Below, one piece after another: positions 35,848 to 46,426 of a stretch of 64,000 nt of DNA. How positions within the stretch are numbered: position 1 is the first letter of the stretch; each line of letters starts with the position of its first letter. The position numbers were made by a program, and so were the translations under genes. The stretch is taken from positions 3,224,001 through 3,288,000 of the forward strand of contig JAGMUV010000004.1 of assembly GCA_020744425.1 (NCBI GenBank), in the 5' to 3' direction. The stretch is from Dactylonectria macrodidyma (Eukaryota > Ascomycota > Sordariomycetes > Hypocreales > Nectriaceae). Under the pieces are notes generated by a model. The model was given only the letters and a program-made list of their open reading frames with translations, made no database searches and was not told where the DNA came from.

Positions 35848-38241
35848 ATGTATATAATGGCGCATGGGTCTCGTAGTTTTCGTGTTTCGTTCTCGTTGCG
35901 TTCATCTGAGCTGTTGGAGCATTCCGCTAACAGGTCTTCAGATGACGAACTTTCCTCACTTGACGAACTCCCCTCACTTGACGAGGCATCCAGCTCGGTT
36001 GACGCATTAGTATCTGATGAGCCTCTCCTCCCCGCAGCTGATGTGGAAGATCGACGATCAGTTCCTCCCGGCCTGGCCATCCCTCTCGGACTTGCGAATA
36101 TTTCCAGGCCCCCGTCTACTCAAGGGCACAGGTTTGGACATGTCATCCCGGCACTGCCAAAGGTGCCGCCACCTGGGTTATCACACGGAGCCTTGACTCC
36201 AGACCAATCGCCTCGAAAGCCAGCAACCCCCGATTCAGAGGCGAGGAGGAACATTAGAACACTTGCAAGCGAAACTGGCATCTCACGACAGATCTCCCAG
36301 TCCTTTTCCAGGCAGCAAAAGGGAAGCGCCTTGCAGGACGAGGACTTCCCGGCCCTGGGATCCCGACCGGCGACACCAACACCGAAGGCAACGCCAAAAG
36401 CCAAGAAGCAGGCCGAAAAGATTGTGGATAGGTTTCTAGCCAAGCCGACCCAGGAACCCAAGTCTGCCGAGAAGAAGAAACCAATCGCACTCAATACCCA
36501 GATTGGCAAGGCTGTAACTAGACCCGGGGAGACCTCTGCGAGTACCGAGAAGTCAATAACCGAAACATCGGCCGCCTTTCCGCCTCTTCCCACTCCTGGA
36601 ACTGCTCTCTCGTCACCTATCACGCGATCAGCCCCTAAAACGTTGCGAGTTTTGCCAACACCCAAGACTGAATCTGCCCCGCCTGCATCCCCGGCATTGA
36701 CACTGGCCTCAGTCGCTCTCTCAGCAGCATCTCGAGCAGTGTCCACTTCCTATTACAGACCCGAGACGCCCGGGAGCGAGATGGTGAGCGATAGTGCTTC
36801 TGTAGTGTCTACATCTGTGACACACTCGCGCGCTAGCTCGCCACCCCCGAGCAGGGTTGGCGCTGCCGCTATTCGAACCACAACCAAGAGCCAGCAGAGG
36901 AAGCAACGCAAAGATGCGTTGAAGCAAGACACTAAGCTAATTGCTGAGGTTGCACTGGCAGAGGGAGAGGTGCATGCCCCAGTCCTTGGACGTAAAAAGA
37001 AACAGAAGAAGGAAAAGCCGGCCAAGGCTGTAACTCCAGCCAATTCTACTACTACTCCTGCCCCTGAGGCCACCGCGGTAGAGGCCCCTGCGCCAAAACT
37101 GATTGAAAAGGAGAAGTCCAAGGAAAAGGAGGCGGAAGAGAAGCCTGCTCTGAGTAGGACGGCCCAGAAGAAGGCAGCTAAGGGTAAGGGTAAGGAGAAA
37201 GCGAAGGAAAACGAAAAGGAGAAGGAGAAGGAGACGGACGAAGACAAGGAAATGGCATTGTCAACATCGCCTACTGGGCTTGCGCCCAAGGCTACCGAGA
37301 GTGACGAACCAGACGAACAGACGGAGCAAGCTGAAAAGCTACAGCTTGGCCCAAGTTCGGTCTTCGCCGATCTCAGAAAGTCCTTGTGGACACCTGCTAT
37401 TGACAAGCTACAAATCATTAAGCTCGTCAGTAGTGGATCGTCTCGTGCTGATAACAACTCTGGCGGCCACCATGCCAAGCAGGCTGGACACTGCAAGGAG
37501 TGCTCGTGCAAGTGTGGAGAGATCCAGGACGAGGACCTCGCTGCCCTGCGTGCTGGAAAGCCTGTCCGCAAGCAGTTCCACGTTGACGGTAGCCGGATGC
37601 TTATAACTCCTAATGGCGATTGCGTTCGCGGCTTGACCGCTGAGGAAGAAGATGCCTTCCTCGAGCTTCAGGCCGCCATCGCGACCACGGCAGAGAACCC
37701 TGGGGCCTTTATCGCCCCCCGACACCAACCCGGAAGCGGTGCATTTTCGCTCATCAAGGGCCGAGCAGTTCCCAACGGACGTCCCAACATCTTCCCGTCC
37801 ACCGCGCAGCTTCAGTCTCAAGACCCCATCGGAAAGCTCCAGCGAGAAGATGCTCTGAGCTATATCAACCAGTACGTCCTTCCGCGCCTCAACCTTGGCG
37901 CGACGAACATGGGCTTTCCTAAGGGGACCTCACCGACCAAGGACGCCGCGGCCGCGAGCCTCAACTCTCTCGCCCCTTACTTTTACGGCCCGGATGCCGC
38001 TGCCGGCGTCGGGATCTACAGCCCACCAGACGGTGCGCGTAACATGGCAGACTTCGGCACGGCCGGCATGCAGCCCGACGAGCGTGGCAAGACTATCGGC
38101 ATGGGCGGCATGCCGCTGATGAGCGTTGAGGATGCCGAAGGCGCCCTTGCGGCTGCTCGGCGTGAGACGGACAAGTTAGAGAAGGGCCTCAACCAGGTGA
38201 TTCGCCGCAATCGCCGCATTCTCCTTGGAGGAGGCAACTGA
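35848..38241 (+). CDS. Probable C-terminal half of NOT4, otherwise a separate disordered protein
   Basis: A 797-codon frame runs from ATG 35848 to TGA 38241. From SSDDELSSLDELPSLDE onward it has protein-like composition; the first 28 residues look like translated non-coding sequence. Features are a VPPGL-rich segment, a DEDFPALG motif, PKTLRVLPTPKTE, Lys/Glu-rich coils, a Cys cluster (HCKECSCKCGE), the block RMLITPNGDCVRGLTAEEED, and a C-terminal coiled coil (AARRETDKLEKGLNQVIRRN). From memory, other filamentous fungi carry similar segments within long (about 1500-residue) Not4 proteins. Two splice routes from the upstream gene keep phase: GTGGGT at 35295 to CTTCAG ending 35941 with a CTAAC branch at 35927-35931, or GTGGTG at 35340 to AACAG ending 35933. 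Without transcripts both one-gene and two-gene models remain open. Confidence 0.7.
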   Translation: MYIMAHGSRSFRVSFSLRSSELLEHSANRSSDDELSSLDELPSLDEASSSVDALVSDEPLLPAADVEDRRSVPPGLAIPLGLANISRPPSTQGHRFGHVIPALPKVPPPGLSHGALTPDQSPRKPATPDSEARRNIRTLASETGISRQISQSFSRQQKGSALQDEDFPALGSRPATPTPKATPKAKKQAEKIVDRFLAKPTQEPKSAEKKKPIALNTQIGKAVTRPGETSASTEKSITETSAAFPPLPTPGTALSSPITRSAPKTLRVLPTPKTESAPPASPALTLASVALSAASRAVSTSYYRPETPGSEMVSDSASVVSTSVTHSRASSPPPSRVGAAAIRTTTKSQQRKQRKDALKQDTKLIAEVALAEGEVHAPVLGRKKKQKKEKPAKAVTPANSTTTPAPEATAVEAPAPKLIEKEKSKEKEAEEKPALSRTAQKKAAKGKGKEKAKENEKEKEKETDEDKEMALSTSPTGLAPKATESDEPDEQTEQAEKLQLGPSSVFADLRKSLWTPAIDKLQIIKLVSSGSSRADNNSGGHHAKQAGHCKECSCKCGEIQDEDLAALRAGKPVRKQFHVDGSRMLITPNGDCVRGLTAEEEDAFLELQAAIATTAENPGAFIAPRHQPGSGAFSLIKGRAVPNGRPNIFPSTAQLQSQDPIGKLQREDALSYINQYVLPRLNLGATNMGFPKGTSPTKDAAAASLNSLAPYFYGPDAAAGVGIYSPPDGARNMADFGTAGMQPDERGKTIGMGGMPLMSVEDAEGALAAARRETDKLEKGLNQVIRRNRRILLGGGN

Positions 38242-38695
38242 TCGCAACGCGGCGTGATGAGTGTGTGCTCAGAAAACAAACACCACCCTAGGAGCCTCTC
38301 TCAGGCCCCAAAACATCTGCCGAGCTAGGTGTACTCATTCATGAGGGCAAAAAGTGAGACAACTGCAGATAGCTATGCACATGGGTATCCCATGTCGCCT
38401 TGGAGCTTTGTTATTCACAACTGTACAAATCGATACCGGTTGGTAACTGCCAGAGTGTGGCAAAATACCTTTCCTCATTTGCTCTTCTCCAATGCCTCAT
38501 ATCTCCTTCCGATGGCTTTTGCGAAATCATGAATCGTCAATTGCAGTTCATATCAAACGCTGAAGTATCTTCTCCAACTCAATCTTTTTATCTGTCCAGC
38601 ATGCATGGCCTGGAATGTACAAATTTCTCCCAATGTACTCTGGAGTATTATGGTACAGCTGTAATTAAACGACTAGTAAATCATACAAGAGGACG
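38242..38695. other. Convergent 3' intergenic region
   Basis: 3' flanks of the NOT4 C-terminal frame and the potassium channel gene. Nothing else is recognised. Confidence 0.4.
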
Positions 38696-41186
38696 TCATG
38701 AATCCTTCTTGGTCTCCTTGGTCTCCTTGTTCGGCTGTGCGCCGAGGGGCTGGTGGTGTTTTGTATCCCAATGATGATGCGGATGAGAAGGCTGAGGCGG
38801 TTGATGTGGCTGGGGGTGATGTTCCTCTCCGTGAGCCCTGGCAGGCATCCTCAGCTGCCGCCTCCTCTCTGCCGACAGAGATTCACGCAGCCTTTCAGTG
38901 AGCCTGTCGAGAATCCACTCGCTCTCCTCCTGGCTGCCCATCAGAGGACTGCGATTCCCAACCCACGACCATGCCATGTCGTTTTCGTTGTCGGAGCGGT
39001 CGGTACCGTTGACGTTGACATCGCTGTTATCTTCATCTCTGCTGTCACCATGATGACCTTTGTGTTGGTGTTTTGACTTGCTCTTGGCTTTGCCATGTGT
39101 CTCGGCGCTGCGCTCGTCTTCGCCGATGAGCTTGAGATACCAGGCCCACTGGTCAAACGTGTAGCGGCAAGGCTTGGATTTTTTCAGATGACCAGTGACG
39201 ACCTGGATCTCGGTGGCGAGGAGGAAGTGGAAGTCTGTGCCTGTGGGCAACTCGTCGAGCGGATCACGCAAGCGAGAGAGGGACCGACGGACTTTCGCAG
39301 TAAAGGTCGACCCGGTGCGATCATGCTCTGGCCGCTGGTGCATCGCGGCATCCCGCTCAACGTCAAAGTGGTGGGCACGGCCTCGGGCATCGTCCTGAAC
39401 ACCGTGTACCTCAGACTTAGTCATGGCTTCGGAAAAGGGATGACTTGTGCCAATGTTGGAGTCCACGGGCTTGACTTCTGGCATGGTATGTCTTGGAAAG
39501 AACTTGCCAAACGTAGTCTTCTTTACAATGTGCTTGACATTGTTCGTAAAGTCCTCCTCGCCAGGTAGAATCGTTACGTTTCCTAATCGGAGGGTGCCGT
39601 CCCTGATGAGCCTGACCACTGTATCCCCAGCATTGGAGATGAGTACCGTCATGGTGGGCAGCGCCAGGAGGGACCAGAAGACGAAAAATGATTTGCCTGC
39701 GTTTGATACCGGAGTGATGTCTCCATAACCGATGGTGGTGAGAGACACGAAGCAGAAGTAGAAGCCTTCGAAATATGACCAGTCCTGATACGGCTCTTCG
39801 CACTTGACGAAGATGAAGGCACCTAAAAGCCAAAGAATGAGCCACGATCCAGTGGAGATAGCCATGGCCATCCATCGCCTGCGAGTTGAGGACCGGGCCT
39901 GGACCTGGCGCATCAATGCAAACTCGGCCTTGCGCCGTTCGAACTCGGTGGTCGGCAGCTTGCTGGACCGAGCCTGAGACAAACCCGAATTTGAACGGAT
40001 GGGCTCGAGGATCTCGTCCTTGCCGTGGCGAGTCATGGACCTGACCAGCTTACGTCGATTCTTCTCTTCCATGCGTGCATCGAGGCGGCGCTTCCCGCGG
40101 TCGAGAACAAGGCTCCGGATGGAACCAATGACTAGACCAAGGCTGATAACGCCGACGAGGGCATATGGCATCATGAGGGCTCGGCCGAGGGTGGTGTCCG
40201 CATGGTATTCACCAAAGCCCACGGTGAACAGGGTGACATCGGCCCAATAGACGGCGTCGAGATAGTACCAGTCTTCGATGTTGCAAAAAACTAGGGCGCC
40301 AAGCAGGAGGTAGACGAGGAACATGATGGTCTGCAACATGAGAGTACGTTGGCTGGGTGTGAGCATGAAGTCCTTGTCGTAACGGCCAATAGAAGCCCCA
40401 TAGAAGGTGACAACCATGAGAGAGGCATCGATAAAGTAGAGGATAGCGGCCCAGATGCCATAAAAGAAAGCCTGCGACCATATGAGTTCATTGCGAGGGA
40501 ACTTGAAGTCTTGTTCAAGAAGAGGCCCAGCAGCGGTGGCACTGAGGGCGATCAGACATATGGCAGAAATATACCTGGCACAAGTTTAGTATGCGTTAGT
40601 AGCGCAATGGGGACGGGGGTTGAATACCATCCCACAATGGTGATGGGTTGAGCAATGCTGAAGCGGACTCGTCTTGCCATGTTGAGTAGGAGAAACACGT
40701 TTGAGATGAGAGCAACAACAAGCTGAAGGGCATTAACAATGGTCAGCCTAGGTTCAACTTTGTATTAGCGCCTTTGTTCTATAACAGAATTGTTAATGTG
40801 GAATAGGTTGGGGTGCAAACCATGAAGGGTCGGCGATGTATTTGGCATCCTCGACATTTGTCCCCAGGGGCAATTGTTGTCGCCAGGGACGGACCAATGC
40901 ACAGATACTGAATGCCGAGGCTACAGGACCGAGAGTGCCTGCGATCATGGGGAACGCTGATGAAGCGAACCACCAACGTCTGCGACAGAGAAAGGGATCG
41001 CCATGTTAGATAAGAAGTACGAAGAGACGCGACAACCCGCGGTGGATGGGCAAACATCAGGGACGCTGCCAGGTGTACGTACGTGGGCTCAAGGTGAGCA
41101 TCATCGTTGAAGAACTTGGCATCACGCGTGCTCTCGATGATTTCGTCCTCGTTGTTGATAGTGTCACCTAGGTCACCGTCGTCCAT
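38696..41186 (-). CDS. TOK1: TOK-type outward-rectifying potassium channel, eight membrane spans and two pores
   Basis: Exons are 41186-41083, 40979-40821, 40747-40628 and 40574-38696; every junction keeps phase and restores hydrophobic segments, giving 753 residues. After an acidic N-terminus (MDDGDLGDTINNEDEI), spans include WFASSAFPMIAGTLGPVASA, IVNALQLVVALISNVFLLL, IWAAILYFIDASLMVVTFY, TIMFLVYLLLGALVF and SWLILWLLGAFIFV. Pore 1 has filter TVGFGE (about residues 245-250) and pore 2 has TIGYGD (about 408-413). The 8-span/2-pore layout is specific to fungal TOK channels, which sit in the plasma membrane and pass outward K+ current. The C-terminus is a long soluble, His- and Glu-rich tail. 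Pore 1 carries Glu where Asp is common. Confidence 0.95.
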
Positions 41187-42310
41187 GGTGAAACTCGACA
41201 ACCCAGGTTTTACTGGCGAGAGTGACGAGAAACCAAGTATAAAAACAACAACAATGACAACACCGAATGTCACTGGTCAAGAACAAGGAGAGTTAGTTGT
41301 CAAGAAGTGTAACTGACAGGAATCAACCTGTGTGAGTTAATCGTTGTGCAAGGATGGACGAGGATTTGCAAAGGATGGAACAGGATGGGATGCAAGATTC
41401 GATCTTGGCAACAGTTAATCGGGCTCGTCGGCGAGCTTGGCATGTGGAGGCGGGCAGAAACGGCAAAGCGGCCAGAACCCTGGATGCGTCGATGACGTCG
41501 TTATCCAGCTTGATGCAAGCAACCAAGAAGACGACGGGATGGGTTGGCATGGCCACCTCTAGGCATTTCATTAGACGACCACGGCATTGTTAGCACCATT
41601 TAATCGGGTTTGGTAGGGGTCTAGGGGGAACTAATAAGCTTAGGAGGCGGCATTCGAACAGAGCTCCCCTGGAGACAGTGGAGAGAGCAACTCCAGGCGA
41701 CTAACAGACGTTGCAGTCCGCCATTGCATTTTTTAGCGCTCTACCACTCTAGCACAAGAGCACTGTATGTTCGGCTCTTTGCATAAAATTCTGGAGGTAC
41801 CTGGTCGGTGCGCGCCAGATGATCCACAAGTACACCCACTCCAAGCCAAGTTCACTGAGTCTATGAGCGCTATGGATCTCCAGGGACTCAGCAATCTCTG
41901 TAGGAGGTAAGTACCTTCCATCAGTGGGGCGTCTTCACTGGATGCATTGGCTCATTGAGATGGGAGGTACGGCGTCCTTGAGCCCAGGTACCATTAGCCC
42001 TCGCTGGGGCCACTCGGCACACTGTTTAAAGCTCGCTGCATTTTTGCCCATCTTCGTCAACCCGTGACGTGACGCCTCTGAAAACTATCCTCAACTCGTG
42101 CCAGCATAAACAGGTATTTCATCCTGTCACAACCCCGGGTTGTTACCGGCTCTCTGTGGACACCTCGGCTTCTCCTGTGTGCCTGTACCCTGTTGCTATC
42201 AATCCTCCCTCAGTCTCGCATTCGCTATCGGGTTAGCTGCCACGGCTTGAAAACTGCAGGCGGCCGTGTCATCTCCCTGTCGCAGGTGTTGGAGATGCAA
42301 TAACAGCAGC
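41187..42310. other. Divergent intergenic region with a tRNA-like relic
   Basis: Between the channel and the hydrolase-fold gene. It includes the structured element at 41650-41754. No supported protein gene is seen. Confidence 0.45.
41650..41754 (-). other. tRNA-like / polymerase III-type relic (possible SINE fragment)
   Basis: On the minus strand an A-box-like and D-arm-like sequence TGCTAGAGTGGTAGAGC (41754-41738) is followed about 80 nt later by a B-box-like TGTTCGAATGC (41660-41650). Between them lie two hairpins: GGCGGACT with AGTCGCC (41722-41715 and 41702-41696) and CTGGAG with CTCCAG (41696-41691 and 41674-41669). A normal cloverleaf cannot be drawn because the T stem does not pair (G53 faces G61) and extra bases follow the D arm. 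It is therefore either a decayed tRNA or a tRNA-derived short element. Confidence 0.3.
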
Positions 42311-43573
42311 ATGCGAGGATGTCCTCGAATTTCAACACTCCGTGGCCTCCGCGTCTTTCCCATCCCATTCATTCTCAGGCCACGGCGGTCATTCAGCACC
42401 CGAAATCATGAGCGCGTTGAAGTGCAATGCGGCTCGGCGGGACGAGTCACCATCGAGTAAGGAAGCACTCTTACACCAGACTGTCTCTCACACATCCACA
42501 AGGCTGATCATCATGGCAGTCTTCTTAATATAGAGAACAACCCCCCATGCTCACCCTTCTTCATCCATCTCCCTCCTTTCCCCCGGACTGATGGGTTGTC
42601 TGCTCCGCTGCCCCAGTTCCTTCAGGGGAAGCCAGTGGCCACCATCAACTATCGATGGACGTCCCCTGCTGCCGCAACTTCTGCAGGCGGTGATTCAGAC
42701 GTGGCCTCGCAGTGGCCGATGCCGATACACGACACTTGCTTCGCCTATTCTTGGCTCGTGAAGAAATTCGCACCTGAAGGCCAGCAGCGACGGGACATCT
42801 ACGTCTACGGTTCTCACCTGGGTGGAAGCCTGGCAACGTCGCTTTCCTTGACAGAGACCCACCCTCATAAGCGATTTGCTGTTAGAGGCGTCATCTCTTA
42901 CAATGGTGTCTATAACTGGACCATGTTTTTGCCTGATCATCCAGTTAACCGGCCTTCCAAGCGAGCCAAATATCCCATAGCATACCCTTCACATCTTGAA
43001 GGCACCCATCTTTATCGCCTCCAGGAGCTGCTGTCGGGTTTATTCAGGTCCCCCGAGGATATGTTTGATGCCTTTGCGAGCCCGGGGATACTCTTCCACA
43101 ACCCAGGACTTCTGGTACCGTCATCATACACAATCTCGGCAGTAGAATCGGCGGCGTTGGAAACCATGGTCAACCCCGATTCTGATGCCCTCCCGCCCAC
43201 GGTACCCCGCAAGTCGCACCTGGTGTTCCCGCCTCGTGCTTCAACGCTCAAAATTCCAGAGGCTCTGTTTCTATATGACTCTCCGACCGTGACATCGTCA
43301 GTAAAATCTGGACGGCGAAGGCTAGCGACAGGCAGAGGGAACACCATGGAGAACCAGGCCCGAGAGTTAACCGAACTGATGAGGCGAAGCATTCAGAAGG
43401 TCGAGCTCAAGGAGCGGAGCCGATGGGACGAGGATATTTCTAGCTTGGAAGATGAGACTGAACGCAGGATACAGGGGATAGAAGTCGGTGATGAGAGGGA
43501 ATCGTTGGATCTAAATGAGGTTGGAGAGGAAGCCATTCAAGAATGGTTGGCGGACAGGATTGGGGAATACTAG
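42311..43573 (+). CDS. Alpha/beta-hydrolase-fold protein, possibly catalytically altered
   Basis: Exons are 42311-42456 and 42520-43573 (63-nt intron, GTAAGG donor, ATGGCAG acceptor), giving 399 residues; the junction reads GRVTIDLLNIENNPPCSPFF. The N-terminus MRGCPRISTLRGLRVFPIP is basic and may target the mitochondrion. Fold landmarks are FFIHLPPFP (first strand and oxyanion loop), VATINYRWT, a helix HDTCFAYSWLVKKF, the nucleophile elbow VYGSHLGGSLATSLSLTE, and VRGVISYNGVYNWTMF. In active carboxylesterases the elbow reads G-x-S-x-G-G; here the serine position is His (about residue 148) with Ser one residue earlier. The C-terminal 90 residues are helical and acidic. Substrate is unknown, and a non-enzymatic role is possible. 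Confidence 0.8.
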
Positions 43574-43836
43574 AAGGATGTTCAAACATTTACATATTGG
43601 ATAGCATTTGTCTGACGGGCCATGAGGAGAACTTTATCACAAAGAAGAGGAACTATGTATCAACACATCACAACATATCGCAATTGTCTCTTGGGTGTGT
43701 CGGAGTCATGGTGGGATGCCATGCACAACGGTGACATTCATCGTGGGGGCGGGATGGCACTAACGAGATCCCAAGGTGTACTGGAAAGCTTAACGGGTGG
43801 AGCAGCACTGATAGGCCAATTCGGTGAGGGTCGAGC

Positions 43837-43878
43837 CACCCTTATTTCGAGCACCCTTATTATTTTGGCACCCTTATT
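43837..43878. repeat. Three copies of CACCCTTATT
   Basis: Copies start at 43837, 43852 and 43869, spaced 15 and 17 nt, with partly similar flanks (TCGAG, ATTTTGG, TCGGCG). This looks like a short degenerate tandem array. Confidence 0.6.
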
Positions 43879-45238
43879 TCGGCGCCATCATTCTGCGACA
43901 CCTGACTCAAGTTTGGCATTTCGGGGAGAGCTTGAAGGGGCCAAGAAGGGGAAGGCCAGTGTAGAAACAAGAATCGGTATGGTATTGTGCAGTAGCATCG
44001 CTGTACCAGCAGGGGTCTCATGCAATGGAACTGCTTACCTTATCTCTTTGCAACATCCTCATCAAACACGGCCTGGGATGATGCACAAGATGTCACTCCT
44101 TCGTGGTTGTTGGCGTGGGAATGGCGGATTAGTGATGAAGGGAGGGGTGGGTCGACCCTCCATCCCGTCACCGTGAAATGACAATTGGGCATTGGGGCCA
44201 AGCGTCGTATTTGGTCATTTTGTTGAAGGCGCATCTGTCTGCGGCTGAGTCTCGTAACGCGTGGTACCCATCACTGACTGGCCTGTGGTTGTGTGGTGTG
44301 TACTGGCGGGCACAGGTCAAACAGTACTCGAAGTTGGCATGACGAGATTAGTTGAGATGCCAACCCACAATGACTGAATGGGGTACCTCAGCCGAAACTC
44401 GCTCTGGTCGCTGCAACGATGAGACGAATTACTCAATGTCAAATGTAGAATTACGCCTCAGAGTCGGCCATCGCATGACCCATTCCTCCCCTCGCTCTCC
44501 CCCACGGCAGCCGCGTTTCGGCTTGGGCTCCCCTCCACTCTAATCAGGAATCATGGATCTTTGCGCTCCGTACCAGATACCCAATGCAGTACATGTTCTG
44601 TTCGGTCCGCAACCAGATTACTACGTGCTACCTCAGCGTCACGTTCATTAAAATGAATCCCTCAAATGGCAGCGAGATTACCATGGTTCTTCACGCTTCT
44701 AGGCACTTCCTCAATCTCCGTGGGGGCCAGGAGGAAGGATTGCAAGATGTACTCTACCTCCTGTACGATGTTATGGTTAGGGTTAGGAGGGCGCCAAAAC
44801 GCCAACAAACAGGGACCATGGCCTACTATAATTATAGCCGACCCGCTGCTGCAGGGCCCGCCGGTGGAGCCACCCAGGGCATCTCGACCTTGGAAGTTGG
44901 ATGGGGGACGGACAACCATATTCAGCTGTTGAGCGGCTGCCAAAGAGTCTCAGCGCATGGTGGTTGAGTCACTGCGGTTCGCTGAGATTCGCTGGCAAAG
45001 TCACAAGACATCCGCGGGATGGCAGTGAGACACTGGCAACGCACGCCTCGCTGACCTAGCGCGGGTTTCATGTCTTGTCCCGGATTCTCCCAGGCCTAGC
45101 CCGCCTTGGTCGCCGTGTCCCGTCCTCGCATCAGAGCTTTGAAGCCTTGAAGCCTTAGGTTAGTACATATGGTACTCCCCTACGGTTATTACGCCAGAGC
45201 TGGAAAACGGGGAAAGCTCCGCCTCGAACGCCTACGTG

Positions 45239-45350
45239 CCTCCCGTGCTCTCCCCCAATCATCTCATCTCCCTTCCCCCCTCTCTTCCAGCTCGACCTCC
45301 TCCCATCTCAACCTTCTCTTCTAATTCTTCCTCCTCCTTCACCACAACAA
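45239..45350 (+). promoter_or_regulatory. Pyrimidine-rich leader / core promoter
   Basis: The plus strand is very rich in C and T (for example CATCTCCCTTCCCCCCTCTC), followed by CACAACAACTGACC. Such tracts precede transcription starts of strongly expressed genes in filamentous ascomycetes. It lies 260-370 nt before the ATG of the Pro/Ala-rich gene. Confidence 0.4.
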
Positions 45351-45609
45351 CTGACCAGCAGCCAACTCTTCCAGACATCTACGTCCTCTTCAGCATTTTC
45401 CAGTACGTCGTCCTCTGCAGCACCCTACAGGATCCAGATTCTCCCCGCGTCTTAGCCCGGAAGCTTATCGTGCTGTTCCATTATGCTGGCGAAGCTCCGG
45501 CAGTGGATGCAAATACGAGCTTCGAAATCGAGAACCATCCAAGCTAACAATTAGCCATCTCTAGGTCTCATTGTCCGAATTATCAAGTTCACACTCAATA
45601 TCCGTCAAA

Positions 45610-46426
45610 ATGCCTGGCATTCGTGAGTCTCCCCTATGCCACTCGATTTGCGCTCAACCCCCTTCACTTGACGCTCCCCGCAACGACGCTCTCCTTTGCT
45701 TGCCTACCCCTATCAAACACCCTTCCTTTGCTACCTGGTCCACAATGCTGACGTGATGTACCAGCTCTTCACGCCCTCGACAACCTCAAGGCCAAGCTCA
45801 AGGCTGCCTTCAAGAAGAAGATCTCTCCCACCGACGAGACCACGCCTGAGTCGAAGCCCGCCGAGACCACGGCGCCTGCCACGGAGCCTACCAAGACCGA
45901 GGCTGCTCCCCCCGCTCCTGCCAGTACGTTCAGCCCGAAATGCTGCCAGATGCGGATGTCTTCCTAGATGGACTGCTCTAACTTCAATGATCCAGCCGAG
46001 CCTGTCCCCCCTGTTACCGCGCCGCCCAAGGAAGACACCACGGAGACTACGCCCGAAGTCAAGCCTGATGCTCCTATTGTGTCGGAAGCCGCCAAGACCG
46101 AGGACGTTGCTGCTGGTGCGTTGACCAGATGATCTCCTCCCAGACAGTCGATTTTGACTAACATGCCGATTTAAGTTGTCCCCCCTACCGAGCCTGCCAA
46201 GGTTGATGCCGCCCCTCCCACTGAGGCTGTTGTCCCTGCCGAGCCCGCCAAGACGGAGCCGGTTCCGGCCGCTGCCCCCGCTGTCGCCGCTGCTCCCGTG
46301 ACCGAGACCCCGACTATTCCTCCCGTCACCACGACCGAGGCTGTCGCCACTGACGCCGCCAAGAAGGAGGAGGAGACGGCCCCTCCCCCTCCCGCCCCTG
46401 CCGCCGCTCCCACTACCGCTCCCTAG
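45610..46426 (+). CDS. Pro/Ala/Glu-rich low-complexity protein (180 aa)
   Basis: Four exons are proposed: 45610-45622 (MPGI plus one base), 45765-45923, 45996-46115 and 46176-46426. Donors are GTGAGT, GTACGT and GTGCGT; the acceptors are ACCAG, TCCAG and TTAAG, and a GACTAAC branch lies at 46156-46162 in the last intron. All three introns are phase 1. The first 25 residues (MPGIPLHALDNLKAKLKAAFKK) form a basic amphipathic helix, and the rest is a repeat-like run of PAETTAP, TEPTKTEAAPP, AEPAKTEPVP and similar. No domain is recognised. The CT-rich leader and intron density suggest a real, well-expressed gene. Localisation is unknown; the N-terminal helix might bind membrane or protein. Confidence 0.75.

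Larger units (their letters stand above)
43574..45609. other. Two-kilobase intergenic region with short repeats and a pyrimidine-rich leader
   Basis: It holds three CACCCTTATT copies (43837-43878), a TTAGGGTTAGG patch near 44775, and the CT-rich promoter/leader of the next gene. Short open frames here are not supported. Confidence 0.45.

Noticed and set aside
41650..41760. Functional tRNA on the minus strand
   Set aside because: The A-box and B-box resemble tRNA, but the T stem does not pair, the acceptor ends do not match, and the D-to-anticodon spacing is wrong.
44770..44792. TTAGGGTTAGG telomere-like patch
   Set aside because: Only about two units; an internal chance match rather than a telomere or subtelomere.
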